Below the pieces are notes generated by a model. That model did no database searches and had not been told where the DNA came from. It saw only the letters and a program-made list of their open reading frames with translations. Below, piece by piece: positions 1 through 8,006 of a stretch of 64,000 bases of DNA. This DNA comes from Bog-473 sp963753115. GTDB lineage: Bacteria; Actinomycetota; Acidimicrobiia; Acidimicrobiales; RAAP-2. Location: contig CAVWBB010000002.1 in NCBI GenBank assembly GCA_963753115.1, positions 145,943 through 209,942 on the forward strand, in the 5' to 3' direction. The position numbers were made by a program, and so were the translations under genes. Every line of letters starts with the position of its first letter. Positions within the stretch are counted from its first letter, which is position 1.

Positions 1-521
1 GCGTCACGAAGATCGTTCTGGCCTCGCCGGTCTCGCCCCTCGATGAGAAAGGTATGGCCAGACTTCTGATCAACAAGGACCTCAAGCTGCTCGCCAAGCT
101 CCACTTCTTGCACCACATGATCAAGTGGGGAGCCGACTACGCGGGAAAGAAAGCGGAGAAGGACATCCCGAGCTTTGTCGAAGCGACCGCTGCCGATGAC
201 CCATCGGATGCGGACACCTTCTTGAAGGACCCGGATCAGCGAGAGATGTTCGAAGCCTCCTTCACCGCGGGTATGCAGCAGGGGGGCGAGGGCATGTACG
301 AGATGATCATGGCTCTTTGGGATTGGGGCTTCCGGCCCGAGGACATCCCGCATCATGTCGAGCTGTTCTACGGAGACGCAGACGACATTCTCGACCCCAG
401 AATGCCGCTCCACCTCGCAGAGCGATTGCCCGATTGTTCGACGCACGTCTGGCCCGGTGCCGGACACTACGGCTTCGTTGACCGGCCGCGCTGGACTGCG
501 TTTCTCAGCGCCGTGTGCTGA
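1..521 (+). CDS. Alpha/beta hydrolase, C-terminal part (5' end outside window)
   Basis: The frame is open from base 3 with no start codon needed, so the gene begins before the window; an internal ATG at 54 is probably not the true start. The visible ~172 residues look like the cap and C-terminal half of an alpha/beta hydrolase. 'FYGDADDILDP' fits the strand carrying the catalytic acid, and 'GAGHYGFVD' near the end fits the catalytic His. The nucleophile elbow would lie upstream of the window. Substrate cannot be inferred. The family call rests on these motifs only. Confidence 0.6.
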   Translation, partial: VTKIVLASPVSPLDEKGMARLLINKDLKLLAKLHFLHHMIKWGADYAGKKAEKDIPSFVEATAADDPSDADTFLKDPDQREMFEASFTAGMQQGGEGMYEMIMALWDWGFRPEDIPHHVELFYGDADDILDPRMPLHLAERLPDCSTHVWPGAGHYGFVDRPRWTAFLSAVC

Positions 522-670
522 TGGACGTGGGCATCTGCGCCGTCCGGACGCCCGACTCCGACCGCGAGCCCCGATCCAGGATTCAGCGGGCCGATCTGCA
601 GGTTCTCTTGACTCCCTTCTGCAACCGGCGTAGAACAAGAACCCCAAATTGATCGGACGGAGGGTCGCAG

Positions 671-874
671 TTGGCTGCAGAGCCGGTTGAGCACAGAATT
701 GTCACCGTCACCTCGCACGTCCTCAGCTTCGAGGGCACGGTGGGAGCGATCGGTCTCTGCTCGTGTGGTGAGTTGATCTCAGCTGAGGGTTTCCGCACTC
801 ACGAGGTGACCAAGGAGCTCAGGGACGGATGGCAGATGCACGTCGACGCTGTCCTGACCGACGATTCAGCATGA
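671..874 (+). CDS. Small hypothetical protein
   Basis: A 67-residue reading frame starting with TTG. It carries a 'CSCGE' cysteine pair and a 'HEVTKELRDGWQMHVD' stretch that could be an amphipathic helix. No family is recognised. It stands alone between the hydrolase remnant and a convergent NAD(P)-binding gene. Codon use is reasonable but start and reality are uncertain. Confidence 0.35.
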   Translation: MAAEPVEHRIVTVTSHVLSFEGTVGAIGLCSCGELISAEGFRTHEVTKELRDGWQMHVDAVLTDDSA

Positions 875-962
875 GATGACCGCGCTCCCCACGAACCTCG
901 CCGCCTGACCCAACGGCCAGGACGTCGAGACGTGTTCGGCCGAGCGCCGGGATGGGGCGCCG

Positions 963-1541
963 TCAGCCTTCCACCAGGCGAAGGGCGATGCGTCTGCCGC
1001 GCCCTTGCGTGATCGCCAGCGCAATCCACAAACGGAAGAGAGCATCGAGCAGTTCCTCTTGGTCGGCTCCCACGTACACGGGCCGCAATCCGACGCCTTC
1101 AATCACCTCTTCCACGGTGGGTCGATCGGCTTCCGGGGAGGAGAAGAACATGTCGGCTCTGCCATCGGAGAAGACGGGTGCAGCCATGTTCTCACCGCCG
1201 AGCGTGTTGAACGCTCGGGCGTATCGGACAGATGAGGGGAGCTGGCCTCTGGCGTTGGCCACATCGGCACCCATCTGATTCGTGGCATCAATCACAAGTT
1301 TGCCGTTCATCGCGTCTCCGTGCTCTGCCGAGAGATCCGAAACGGCGGCGCCCGGTATGGCGAGAAGAATCACTTCAGATTCGAGCAGCGCCTGAGCAAT
1401 CGGCAAAACCCTGGCTGGCGTTCCTCTCGCGGCCTGATCCTCCGCATGTCGGGAGCCGAAAGTGATCTCATGTCCAGCATCTGACAGAGCTCGCCCGAGA
1501 GTCGAGCCAATGAATCCGGTCCCGATGATCGATATCTTCAC
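963..1541 (-). CDS. NADP oxidoreductase of the F420-dependent reductase family
   Basis: 192 residues. The N-terminus 'MKISIIGTGFIGSTLGRAL' is a Rossmann dinucleotide-binding strand-loop-helix with GxGxxG. 'ITFGSRH' follows at the end of strand 2, where NADP-specific members place Arg for the phosphate. 'VIDATNQ' and 'YARAFNTLGGENM' match the family pattern of F420H2:NADP oxidoreductase-like proteins. The start is GTG at 1541, with GGGAGG 7 nt upstream. Whether it truly uses F420 is not visible, since many relatives have other roles. It is divergent from the membrane protein at 1740. Confidence 0.8.
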   Translation of the reverse strand: MKISIIGTGFIGSTLGRALSDAGHEITFGSRHAEDQAARGTPARVLPIAQALLESEVILLAIPGAAVSDLSAEHGDAMNGKLVIDATNQMGADVANARGQLPSSVRYARAFNTLGGENMAAPVFSDGRADMFFSSPEADRPTVEEVIEGVGLRPVYVGADQEELLDALFRLWIALAITQGRGRRIALRLVEG

Positions 1542-1739
1542 GATGAACCTCCCAGACAGCGGCTCCCAACGTGTCCGCGCACGCTCTTGTCACCGTAGAC
1601 GCCGTCATCGGCCGGCGGCCCGCATGGAGCTCAGGGGTCGGGGAAGGGGTCACCTCGCCGACCTACCCCGATTCCCGTCTTGAGCGTCGGGCCGCCGGCC
1701 AGATGGCAAGCTCACGTCGCCCGAACGAGGAGAGCGCAA

Positions 1740-2192
1740 ATGATTGAGGATCCCGCCCTGAGGCCGCCGGTCAAGACACGCCGCCACACTGGTCAAGCGA
1801 TCAGCATTCGCGGACTTCTGGCAGAGGTACGAAGAGTCGACGGAGTGAACGCCAAGATTGCTGTCTTCCTGACCAACATCGTCGGATCGATGTGGTGTGC
1901 GTACGTCTTCGCCATCATTGCGTTGATTGGATTGCGGCCCGCGCTGCAACCGGGGGGCGAGGGCATCATCGCCTGGATTGCGCAAACGTTCCTTCAGTTG
2001 GTATTGCTCTCCGTCATCATGGTCGGGCAGAACGTCCAGAGCGTGGCCAGCGATGTTCGTTCACAGCGCACGTACGACGACACCGTGAAGATTCTCGACC
2101 GCCTCGATATTCACACCGATGGCGGGATCAAGGATCTGGCAGATCGAATCGACGCACTCGAGGCAACGCTCGGTGGCACACATCCGCGATGA
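1740..2192 (+). CDS. Membrane protein, DUF1003-like
   Basis: 150 residues. The start is ATG at 1740, chosen because GAGGAGAG lies just upstream; an in-frame extension to 1680 has no such site. Two hydrophobic segments (about residues 40-60 and 75-95) are separated by a short Gly/Pro loop, followed by a cytoplasmic helical tail ('DDTVKILDRLDIHTDGG', then 'DLADRIDALEATLG') with coiled-coil character. The arrangement of two membrane helices followed by '..MVGQNVQS' resembles DUF1003 proteins. Function unknown. Confidence 0.6.
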   Translation: MIEDPALRPPVKTRRHTGQAISIRGLLAEVRRVDGVNAKIAVFLTNIVGSMWCAYVFAIIALIGLRPALQPGGEGIIAWIAQTFLQLVLLSVIMVGQNVQSVASDVRSQRTYDDTVKILDRLDIHTDGGIKDLADRIDALEATLGGTHPR

Positions 2193-2250
2193 CCCCCCTG
2201 ACCCCTCCCGCGGGTCACCAGGAGGAGAACGACCGGGCAGGTGGAACGGG

Positions 2251-2652
2251 CTATCCCTTGGTGCTCTGCCCGCAGAACGTATCGACTGCAAGGACGGCGC
2301 GGGTGACCGATTTGGTGTTGAAGACGGCAATAGAGCCCGACTGAATCGCTTGCCGCGCCGCCTCAGTCAACGTTCCTGCGGCATCGACGATCTTCGACGG
2401 TGCGTGTGACTGGAGGTCAAGGATGACCCGCTCGTTGGCCCGTCGGGCCGAGAGGAACGCAGCGGACGTCGTCGCCGCGGTGAGCGCCGCGTTGATATTC
2501 GCGTTGTCGGAACAACAGATCTGCCGGTTGGCCTGGCCGAGAGCTTGGCCAACCTGGACAGAGAAGTTGGCCGTGCTCCCGTGAATCGACCGCACCGTCA
2601 CGAAGGCCTGGGCGATTGGCGGCGTCGTGGTTGACGGTGAACGAGGAGTCAC
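2251..2652 (-). CDS. Hypothetical Ala/Thr-rich protein
   Basis: 133 residues, starting at GTG 2652; the frame is closed by a stop about 60 nt further upstream, and no ATG or good ribosome site is present. Three cysteines are seen ('ICCSD' and 'TFCGQ'). The composition (Ala, Thr, Ser, Asn) suggests an exported protein, but no signal peptide is visible, so the N-terminus may be lost or misjudged. No family recognised. Confidence 0.35.
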   Translation of the reverse strand: MTPRSPSTTTPPIAQAFVTVRSIHGSTANFSVQVGQALGQANRQICCSDNANINAALTAATTSAAFLSARRANERVILDLQSHAPSKIVDAAGTLTEAARQAIQSGSIAVFNTKSVTRAVLAVDTFCGQSTKG

Positions 2653-2759
2653 GGGTGCTGAGGGTGTCGTTGGAAGCGTGTCGACTCGCTTTGCCTCGGT
2701 CTCAAGAGGTCAGATGTCCCAGCTCCATGCAGCCGGCGCTCTCCGCTGGCGCCGCAGGT

Positions 2760-3431
2760 CTAGATCGATCCGATCCCCTGGCCGATGAGGACGACACCGA
2801 AGATCAGGAACAGGACCGACATCACTGTGGCATTGTTCCGCCTCAGCCAGGATTTCCAACCGTTGAGGACCTGTGGGGATCGATCGCCAAGGAAGACGGT
2901 CATCAGGATCGGTGCGGCGACGCCGAGAACTGCGACCAAGACGTAGATGGCGATCGCCGCAATCTGCTGACCGCGCGCGCTAGCAACCGAGGCGATGGAC
3001 GCGGCGGCGGCCACTCCGACGGCGACGTTCTTTGGGTTGAGGGACCCGAGCACGAAGCCTGTTCCCAAGGACCGGCCGGGGCTGAATTCCGCAATCCCAT
3101 CCATCCATTTCGGCATCGTCCCCTCTTGGCCGGCTCGGGGCCGACCGCGGAACTTCCTGACGGCCGCCACCAGAAGATACGCACCGAGGACGAGCTTCAA
3201 CGTCCCCACCCAGGTCGAATGCCCGGAACCGGGTGAGAGGTCGATCGCTTCCGCGATGGTCACACAGGCAACCAGAACGGCAGCGACGCCGGCGATGAAC
3301 CCGGCCAGGAAACACGACGCATTGACCAGGGGTCTTCGCGTGAAGAGCAAGAGGATCACGGGAATGACATTGATCGGCGAGATGGTCACCACCAGCGCAA
3401 GGGGAAGGATCTCCCCGACAACCACTTTCAC
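2760..3431 (-). CDS. GAP/LysE-like six-helix membrane protein
   Basis: 223 residues. The start is GTG 3431, preceded by AGGGAG 6 nt upstream; a longer in-frame extension lacks support. Hydrophobic segments are visible near residues 5-25, 35-60, 75-95, 120-145, 150-175 and 195-220. The N-terminal 'ISPINVIPVILLLFTRRP' and later 'GSLNPKNVAVGVAAAASI' match the duplicated Pro/Asn motifs of the GAP (Sap, sulfolipid-addressing-like) and LysE exporter superfamily. Likely exports a small molecule or lipid; substrate unknown. Confidence 0.7.
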   Translation of the reverse strand: MKVVVGEILPLALVVTISPINVIPVILLLFTRRPLVNASCFLAGFIAGVAAVLVACVTIAEAIDLSPGSGHSTWVGTLKLVLGAYLLVAAVRKFRGRPRAGQEGTMPKWMDGIAEFSPGRSLGTGFVLGSLNPKNVAVGVAAAASIASVASARGQQIAAIAIYVLVAVLGVAAPILMTVFLGDRSPQVLNGWKSWLRRNNATVMSVLFLIFGVVLIGQGIGSI

Positions 3432-3622
3432 CGATTGCTCCCTGTCCACTTCGTGCGGGGTGACGCTACCGGCCGCAGTACCCGTGGCCGGAATTCGCCC
3501 GGGGGCGGCCCGGTCAGCGCCCGGACCCCGACCGTGCGATGGAATCTGGTGGGCACAAAGCCGCGATGGCGGCCGGTCCAACCCCTAGGCTCTGCGCCAT
3601 GGGCCAGGGCGATGTGCCGACA

Positions 3623-3856
3623 TCACGGGGCGGGCCCCTCCGACGACGTCGGGAGAAACGACAGCTCGAGCACCTCGCAGCGTCCTCGGATCGGGAGGGG
3701 GCCCCGCGTGCCGCCACGGCGCACGTGAAGGTCATCGAGGACCAGACGGAGGCCGGGAGCCGAGAGCGCGCGGCAAGCGAGCCCGATGAATCCGCTGAGG
3801 GCACTCCCCCGATTCGATCCGGGGGCTTTCACGTGCACGCGGTGCCCATTGACCAA
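3623..3856 (-). CDS. Possible small protein (weak)
   Basis: A 77-residue frame with a TTG start and strongly G/C-biased third positions, containing 'RLVLDDLHVRRGG'. The opposite strand is also open here, no ribosome site is clear and no family is recognised. It occupies part of the 480-base stretch 3432-3912, in which I see no other gene. Confidence 0.22.
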   Translation of the reverse strand: MVNGHRVHVKAPGSNRGSALSGFIGLACRALSAPGLRLVLDDLHVRRGGTRGPLPIRGRCEVLELSFLPTSSEGPAP

Positions 3857-3912
3857 CCCTTTGGCGACTGAGCGAGTCGACCGCTCCCCCGGGTGACGGG
3901 GCGAGTGCCGCT

Positions 3913-4719
3913 CTAACTGGAAATCGTTGCCGTCCGGGCGTAGGCCAGAGTGGTCAGTCGCCCGGTCGACCGGTCGGAGAGTTCCACCTGTACCGGAGCG
4001 TCGGGCCCCTCGCCGAGCACCGTGCACCTCGACTGGACCGGTCCTTCACCGGTCTGGGCCAGGTATCGCAGGTCCAACTCGGTGACAACAGCCGGAACGC
4101 CGAAGCGTGCCGCTGCGAGCTCCTCGGCTGCCGCCTCAGCGAAGAGCGCCACCATGGCGCCCTGCAGAGTCCCGGCGGGATTGCGGAGCTGGGGCGTCAC
4201 CGGCATCTCGAGGACACCTTCCGTCGCATTGAGCACGACGATGCCCGCCTCGTCCCGGAGGGGTCGATCGAGGGTCTGCGAATGGCCGAAGAGTGTCGAG
4301 ATGTGCTCCGGCGACGACTGCGGCTTGGGGGGATCCGACTCGCGACGGGTCACCCGGGCGAACCCGATAGCCCCCGTCGCCACCTGCTGACCTTCACCGT
4401 CCACGAGATCCACTGTGGCGGTAGCTGATCGTCGACCTTCTCTCAGGATCGTGGTGCGGGTGGAGAGAAACGCCGGCGCCGGCAGCGGCCGCATGCGCAC
4501 CGACATGTCCGAAGTCAACGTCCAGGCGGTGGGTTCGTTGTCGAGGATGATGCCGGCTGCCACATCGATCATGAACGCAACGATGCTCGCCCGCAGTGCC
4601 CCGTGGTGCAGCAGTTCTGCCCGTGGGTGCAGCTCCAGGCAGAACTCCCCGTTCCGGACCTCGGCGACCACGCCGAGCCGGGATGGAAGGGACATGCTGT
4701 CGTCGAGAAGGTCGGTCAT
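3913..4719 (-). CDS. Acyl-CoA thioesterase-like protein, double hotdog
   Basis: 268 residues, start ATG 4719 ('MTDLLDDSMSLPSRLG'). Two hotdog-type halves are visible. The first, about residues 15-125, has 'HHGALRASIVAFMIDVAAG' and then 'TSDMSVRMRPL'. The second, about 150-265, has 'NPAGTLQGAMVALFAEAAAEE' and then 'VTELDLRYLAQ'. Both match PaaI/TesB-type thioesterases, in which the G..GA(M)..D/E helix holds the active site. Role: probably hydrolysis of acyl-CoA; substrate unknown. The start is preceded by a tandem duplication that creates a tiny upstream frame overlapping this ATG. Confidence 0.7.
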   Translation of the reverse strand: MTDLLDDSMSLPSRLGVVAEVRNGEFCLELHPRAELLHHGALRASIVAFMIDVAAGIILDNEPTAWTLTSDMSVRMRPLPAPAFLSTRTTILREGRRSATATVDLVDGEGQQVATGAIGFARVTRRESDPPKPQSSPEHISTLFGHSQTLDRPLRDEAGIVVLNATEGVLEMPVTPQLRNPAGTLQGAMVALFAEAAAEELAAARFGVPAVVTELDLRYLAQTGEGPVQSRCTVLGEGPDAPVQVELSDRSTGRLTTLAYARTATISS

Positions 4720-4735
4720 TGAAGGTCGGTCATTG
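4708..4735. repeat. Tandem 14-bp duplication over the thioesterase start
   Basis: The 14-mer AAGGTCGGTCATTG occurs twice in a row (plus-strand reading). On the minus strand this yields an upstream ATG at 4733 that reads M-T-D-L-Q-stop; its TGA shares two bases with the true ATG at 4719. This could couple translation of a 5-codon leader to the gene, or may simply be a slippage duplication. Confidence 0.7.
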
Positions 4736-4834
4736 GTTGTCGGGTTCGAGCACGGCCGGGACGCTACCGGCAGGCTCCCTTTCGCCACCAGTTGTGCGGC
4801 GCAGCGACATCGATTTGCTGGCAAGGTGGCGGTC

Positions 4835-5176
4835 ATGGAGCCGATCGACGTCGCTGCGTTCGAGGCGTTAGTCGCGGATGCCCTCGAAGAGATCCCCGAC
4901 GAGCTCCGCTCTGGTATGGAGAACCTGGCGATCATCGTCGATGCCGAGAGTCCCCCCGGCCGTCTCTACGGGCTCTATGAAGGGATCCCGCTGACGAGCC
5001 GCGGTACGTATGCGGGGGTCAGTCCCGACCGGATCACCCTCTTCCTCGCCACCATCTGCCGATCCGCCCACACGTCCGACGAACTGGCCGACCGTGTCCG
5101 CGTCACTGTCCTGCACGAGATCGGACATCACTTCGGGATCGGCGAGGCCAGACTTCAGGAGCTCGGCTGGGCCTGA
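4835..5176 (+). CDS. Zincin-like metallopeptidase family protein (DUF1025 type)
   Basis: 113 residues, start ATG 4835 ('MEPIDVAAFEALVADAL'). The C-terminal 'VTVLHEIGHHFGIGEARL' holds an HExxH zinc site with a further acidic residue downstream. The preceding 'PLTSRGTYAGVSPDRITLFLATI' is typical of the small zincin-like family PF06262. These proteins are about 110-130 residues, so the length fits. Peptidase activity is not established for the family. It is divergent from the thioesterase gene. Confidence 0.75.
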   Translation: MEPIDVAAFEALVADALEEIPDELRSGMENLAIIVDAESPPGRLYGLYEGIPLTSRGTYAGVSPDRITLFLATICRSAHTSDELADRVRVTVLHEIGHHFGIGEARLQELGWA

Positions 5177-5206
5177 GCCCCCCGACGCGCCGGTCGATGG
5201 CGGGAC

Positions 5207-6241
5207 TTAGCCCTCCGGCGGCAGCTCCCTGTTCGGCCGCGCCGGGGTCGCCACGGGGGGCGTGGCACCGTTCCCCGTGGTGGCACCGAGGTCGTCATTG
5301 CGCAGGGTCGAGAGAAGCACCTCCGCCGCCCCCATGAGACTGGTGGCTTCGTAGGGCACGACGACCTTGGCGTTGTCCGATGCGGCAATGTCCTGCAGGG
5401 CCTTGAGCTGGAGCACGGCCAGCGTGCGCGGATTGATGGTGGCCGTGTCGATGGAGGTGAGTCGAGCTGCCTCGCCTTCGCCCCTCAGCTCGAGCGCTTT
5501 CTTCTCGCCCTCGGCTTGAAGCTCGAGCACTTTCATCTCGGCCTCGGCCCGGAGGATGGCGGACTGCTTCGCCCCCTCGGCTTCGAGGACCGCCGCCTGC
5601 TTGCGTCCCCCCGCGGAGTTGATGGCGGCCGTCTGCTCACCCTCGGACTTCAGAATGAGGGCGCGCTTGTGCTGTTCGGCTTCCTTCTGCTCCGACATCG
5701 CCTGCACCACGTTGAGGGGCGGCGTGATGTCGAGGATCTCAATGCGGTTGAGTCGCACGCCCCATTTGGCCGTGGCGTCCGCCATGTGGTCCTGCATCCG
5801 GCTATTGATCGTCTCACGCTCACTGAGCGCCTGATCCAGCGAGAGCTCGCCGAACACCGCCCGAAGCGCCGTGCGCGAGAGCTGGTCCACCGCGAGCTGG
5901 AAGTCGTTGATCTCGAAGAGAGCCGACTTCACGTCGATCACCTGGCAGAAGATTGTCGCGCTCACCTGCAAGGACACGTTGTCCTTCGTGATGACAGCCT
6001 GCTGATCACCCGTCATGGGGAACTCCCGGACGTCGACCTTCTCCATTTTGTCGATGAAGGGAATGAGGACCCGCATGCCTGGCTGATCGACCGACTTGAA
6101 CTCACCCAGCCGCTTGACGACGCCGACGCTCCCTTGCTGCACGATCTTGACGAAACGCGAGAGGAAAAGAGCACCGAGCCCGACTCCGGCCAGAACGGCG
6201 ATGATGACGATCCCCAAGACTTCTCCGGCCGATGCGAACAT
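5207..6241 (-). CDS. SPFH/band-7 (stomatin/paraslipin-type) membrane protein
   Basis: 344 residues. The start is ATG 6241 with GAGAGG upstream. An N-terminal membrane segment (about residues 8-30, 'VLGIVIIAVLAGVGLGALF') is followed by the SPFH domain (about 30-190, including 'QPGMRVLIPFIDKMEKVDVRE'). An Ala/Glu-rich coiled coil of repeated 'AEGEKKALELRGEGEA' type (about 200-270) and a disordered Pro-rich tail follow. Such proteins form oligomeric scaffolds in membrane microdomains. It lies directly downstream of an NfeD-type gene, its usual partner, with 16 nt between them. Confidence 0.9.
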   Translation of the reverse strand: MFASAGEVLGIVIIAVLAGVGLGALFLSRFVKIVQQGSVGVVKRLGEFKSVDQPGMRVLIPFIDKMEKVDVREFPMTGDQQAVITKDNVSLQVSATIFCQVIDVKSALFEINDFQLAVDQLSRTALRAVFGELSLDQALSERETINSRMQDHMADATAKWGVRLNRIEILDITPPLNVVQAMSEQKEAEQHKRALILKSEGEQTAAINSAGGRKQAAVLEAEGAKQSAILRAEAEMKVLELQAEGEKKALELRGEGEAARLTSIDTATINPRTLAVLQLKALQDIAASDNAKVVVPYEATSLMGAAEVLLSTLRNDDLGATTGNGATPPVATPARPNRELPPEG

Positions 6242-6257
6242 TTTCGGTACCTCTCTT

Positions 6258-6467
6258 CTAGCTGTCGATGGCGTAGACGACGAGCAACCCTCGCTCGACG
6301 TCGGCGACGACGACGTCGGTCCCGATGGGGATCGTGGCGTCGGGGTCGAGTGGAATTGCGAGCCACTCCTCACCTCGGGCCCGGATCCTCCCGGGGTGGT
6401 GCGCGCCCTCTATTGCCTTGGTCACCAACGCTGTGTCACCGACCATGCCTTGCACGCCATTCAGCAC
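6258..6467 (-). CDS. Minimal NfeD-like protein (OB-fold domain only)
   Basis: 69 residues, GTG start at 6467 (an internal ATG at 6446 is also possible). 'MVGDTALVTKAIEGAHHPGRIRARGEEWLA' and 'IPIGTDVVVADVERGLLVVYAI' match the C-terminal OB-fold of NfeD proteins. The membrane helices and protease domain of full NfeD are absent, so this is a soluble minimal form. Its gene precedes the SPFH gene, the conserved NfeD-SPFH pairing, and follows the enoyl-CoA hydratase gene by 13 nt. Confidence 0.75.
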   Translation of the reverse strand: MLNGVQGMVGDTALVTKAIEGAHHPGRIRARGEEWLAIPLDPDATIPIGTDVVVADVERGLLVVYAIDS

Positions 6468-6480
6468 GAAAACCAGTCTA

Positions 6481-7263
6481 TTAGCGACCGATGAAGACGG
6501 GCTCCCGCTTCTCGGAGAAGGCAGCCATCGCCTCCTGGGTGTCCTTGGTCGAGAAGTTCAGGGCCTGGCAGCGGGCCTCGTCCTCCACCGCCTGCTCCAT
6601 GGATGCCATGGAGGAGGCGTGGAGCAGGGTCTTGGTCATGGAGAGTGCCAGGGGCGGCCCTCCGGCCAGGGTCGCGGCCCACTCGTCCACGAAGGGATCG
6701 AGCTCCTCGAGCGGCAGGGCCCGGTTCACCAGGCCTATGGCCGCTGCCTCCTCCCCGCTCCACATGCCTCCGAAGAGCGCGATCTCCTTGGCCCGGGCCA
6801 GGCCGACGAGTCGGGGCAAGAGCCACGAGGCGCCGTTGTCGAGAGCCAGGCCGCGCTTGGCGAAGATCATGGAGAGCTTGGCCCGATCGCTGCACACGAC
6901 CAGGTCGCAGCCGAGGGCGAGCGACAGCCCCGCGCCAACGGCGAACCCGTCCACCTTGGCGATCGTCGGCTTGGAGACGTGGTGCAGCGCCAGAGCGACG
7001 TCCCCGAGTCGCCGCATCCTCGCCAGGCCCGATCGGGTGGGATCCGTGGCCGGGCCACTCGGATCCGACAGGTCGGCGCCCGAGCAGAAGGCGCCGCCGG
7101 CGCCCGTCAGTACCATCACACGGTCGTCCGGGCTGTCCTCGATCTCCTCGAAGATGGCGCGCAGCTCAATCAGCATCTTGCCGTTGGCGGCATTCTTGCG
7201 CTCGGGGCGGTTCATCGTGACGGTGACGACACCGTCCTTGCGCTCGACAATGAGGGTCTCCAT
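6481..7263 (-). CDS. Enoyl-CoA hydratase/isomerase family protein
   Basis: 260 residues. It shows the crotonase fold signatures: 'MNRPERKNA' near residue 17, the first oxyanion-hole segment 'GAGGAFCSGADL' near 54, and the second 'VDGFAVGAGLSLALGCDLV' near 104. At the position of the first hydratase glutamate the sequence is 'ALDNGASWLLPRLVG', as in several non-canonical members, so the reaction (hydratase, isomerase or other) is not fixed. Likely acts in beta-oxidation or a related CoA pathway in the cytoplasm. Confidence 0.85.
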   Translation of the reverse strand: METLIVERKDGVVTVTMNRPERKNAANGKMLIELRAIFEEIEDSPDDRVMVLTGAGGAFCSGADLSDPSGPATDPTRSGLARMRRLGDVALALHHVSKPTIAKVDGFAVGAGLSLALGCDLVVCSDRAKLSMIFAKRGLALDNGASWLLPRLVGLARAKEIALFGGMWSGEEAAAIGLVNRALPLEELDPFVDEWAATLAGGPPLALSMTKTLLHASSMASMEQAVEDEARCQALNFSTKDTQEAMAAFSEKREPVFIGR

Positions 7264-7289
7264 GGGAACGGACCCTATGCCGCGCCGCT

Positions 7290-7643
7290 TCAGAACGCAC
7301 CTTCGACGACCTCCAGCTTCCCGTCGAGCACGCCGACGACGTCGAAGCGGACCTCGGACCAGCGGCCGCCATGCTGGTGGAGGTACAGCGCCGCCAGCCG
7401 GCGCAGCCGGCGCTGCTTCGGTCGGGTCACAGCCTCGAGCGGATGGCCGTGGGCGGACCCGGTCCGAGCCTTGACCTCGCAGACGACCAGGGTCGTGCCG
7501 CGGGCGCAGAGCAGGTCGATCTCACCAGCCCGGCAGCGCCAGTTCTGCTCCAACACCGCATACCCGTGCGCCCGGTAGTGCGCAGTGGCGAGCCGTTCGC
7601 CGAAGCCGCCGAGTGCGCTGTTGCGCCGATCCCCGTTCCCCAC
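7290..7643 (-). CDS. YraN/UPF0102 family nuclease-like protein
   Basis: 117 residues. 'GGFGERLATAHYRAHGYAVLEQNWRCRAGEIDLLC' followed by 'LVVCEVKART' contains the (G)EID...E-x-K pattern of restriction-endonuclease-like folds found in UPF0102. The function of the family is not settled; a role in recombination or Holliday-junction processing has been proposed. The position between DUF2469 and the crotonase is close to the usual actinobacterial order after rplS. Confidence 0.85.
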   Translation of the reverse strand: MGNGDRRNSALGGFGERLATAHYRAHGYAVLEQNWRCRAGEIDLLCARGTTLVVCEVKARTGSAHGHPLEAVTRPKQRRLRRLAALYLHQHGGRWSEVRFDVVGVLDGKLEVVEGAF

Positions 7644-7672
7644 TGATGAGGAACGGTCGCTCCGGCGCGGGA

Positions 7673-7966
7673 TCAGAGCTCTTGTTCGGGCAACCGCTCG
7701 ATGTTCACGTCACGGAAGGTGACGACCCGCACCTCGGGCACGAAGCGAGCCGGACGGTACATGTCCCACACCCAGGCGTCACGGAGCTCCAGCTCGATGC
7801 ACGCCGGCGTCGTGTCGGAACGGACGTTCAGCGAGACGTCGTTGGCGAGATAGAAGCGTCGCTCCGTCTCGATCACGTAGGTGAAGACCGGCAGGACGGC
7901 TCGGTACTCCTGGACGAGCCCGAGCTCGATCTCGGATTCGTAGCGCTCGAGGTCTTCCTCGCTCAC
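7673..7966 (-). CDS. DUF2469 family protein
   Basis: 97 residues. 'MSEEDLERYESEIELGLVQEYRAVLPVFTYVIETERRFYLAN' and 'DAWVWDMYRPARFVPEVRVVTFRDVNIERL' are characteristic of DUF2469, a short actinobacterial family of unknown function normally located just after rnhB. Here it follows rplS directly, so rnhB and lepB are missing from this place. Confidence 0.85.
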   Translation of the reverse strand: MSEEDLERYESEIELGLVQEYRAVLPVFTYVIETERRFYLANDVSLNVRSDTTPACIELELRDAWVWDMYRPARFVPEVRVVTFRDVNIERLPEQEL

Positions 7967-8006
7967 GCTGCGACCGCCCTACTCGTCGTGGTCCTCCTGG
8001 ACGGTG

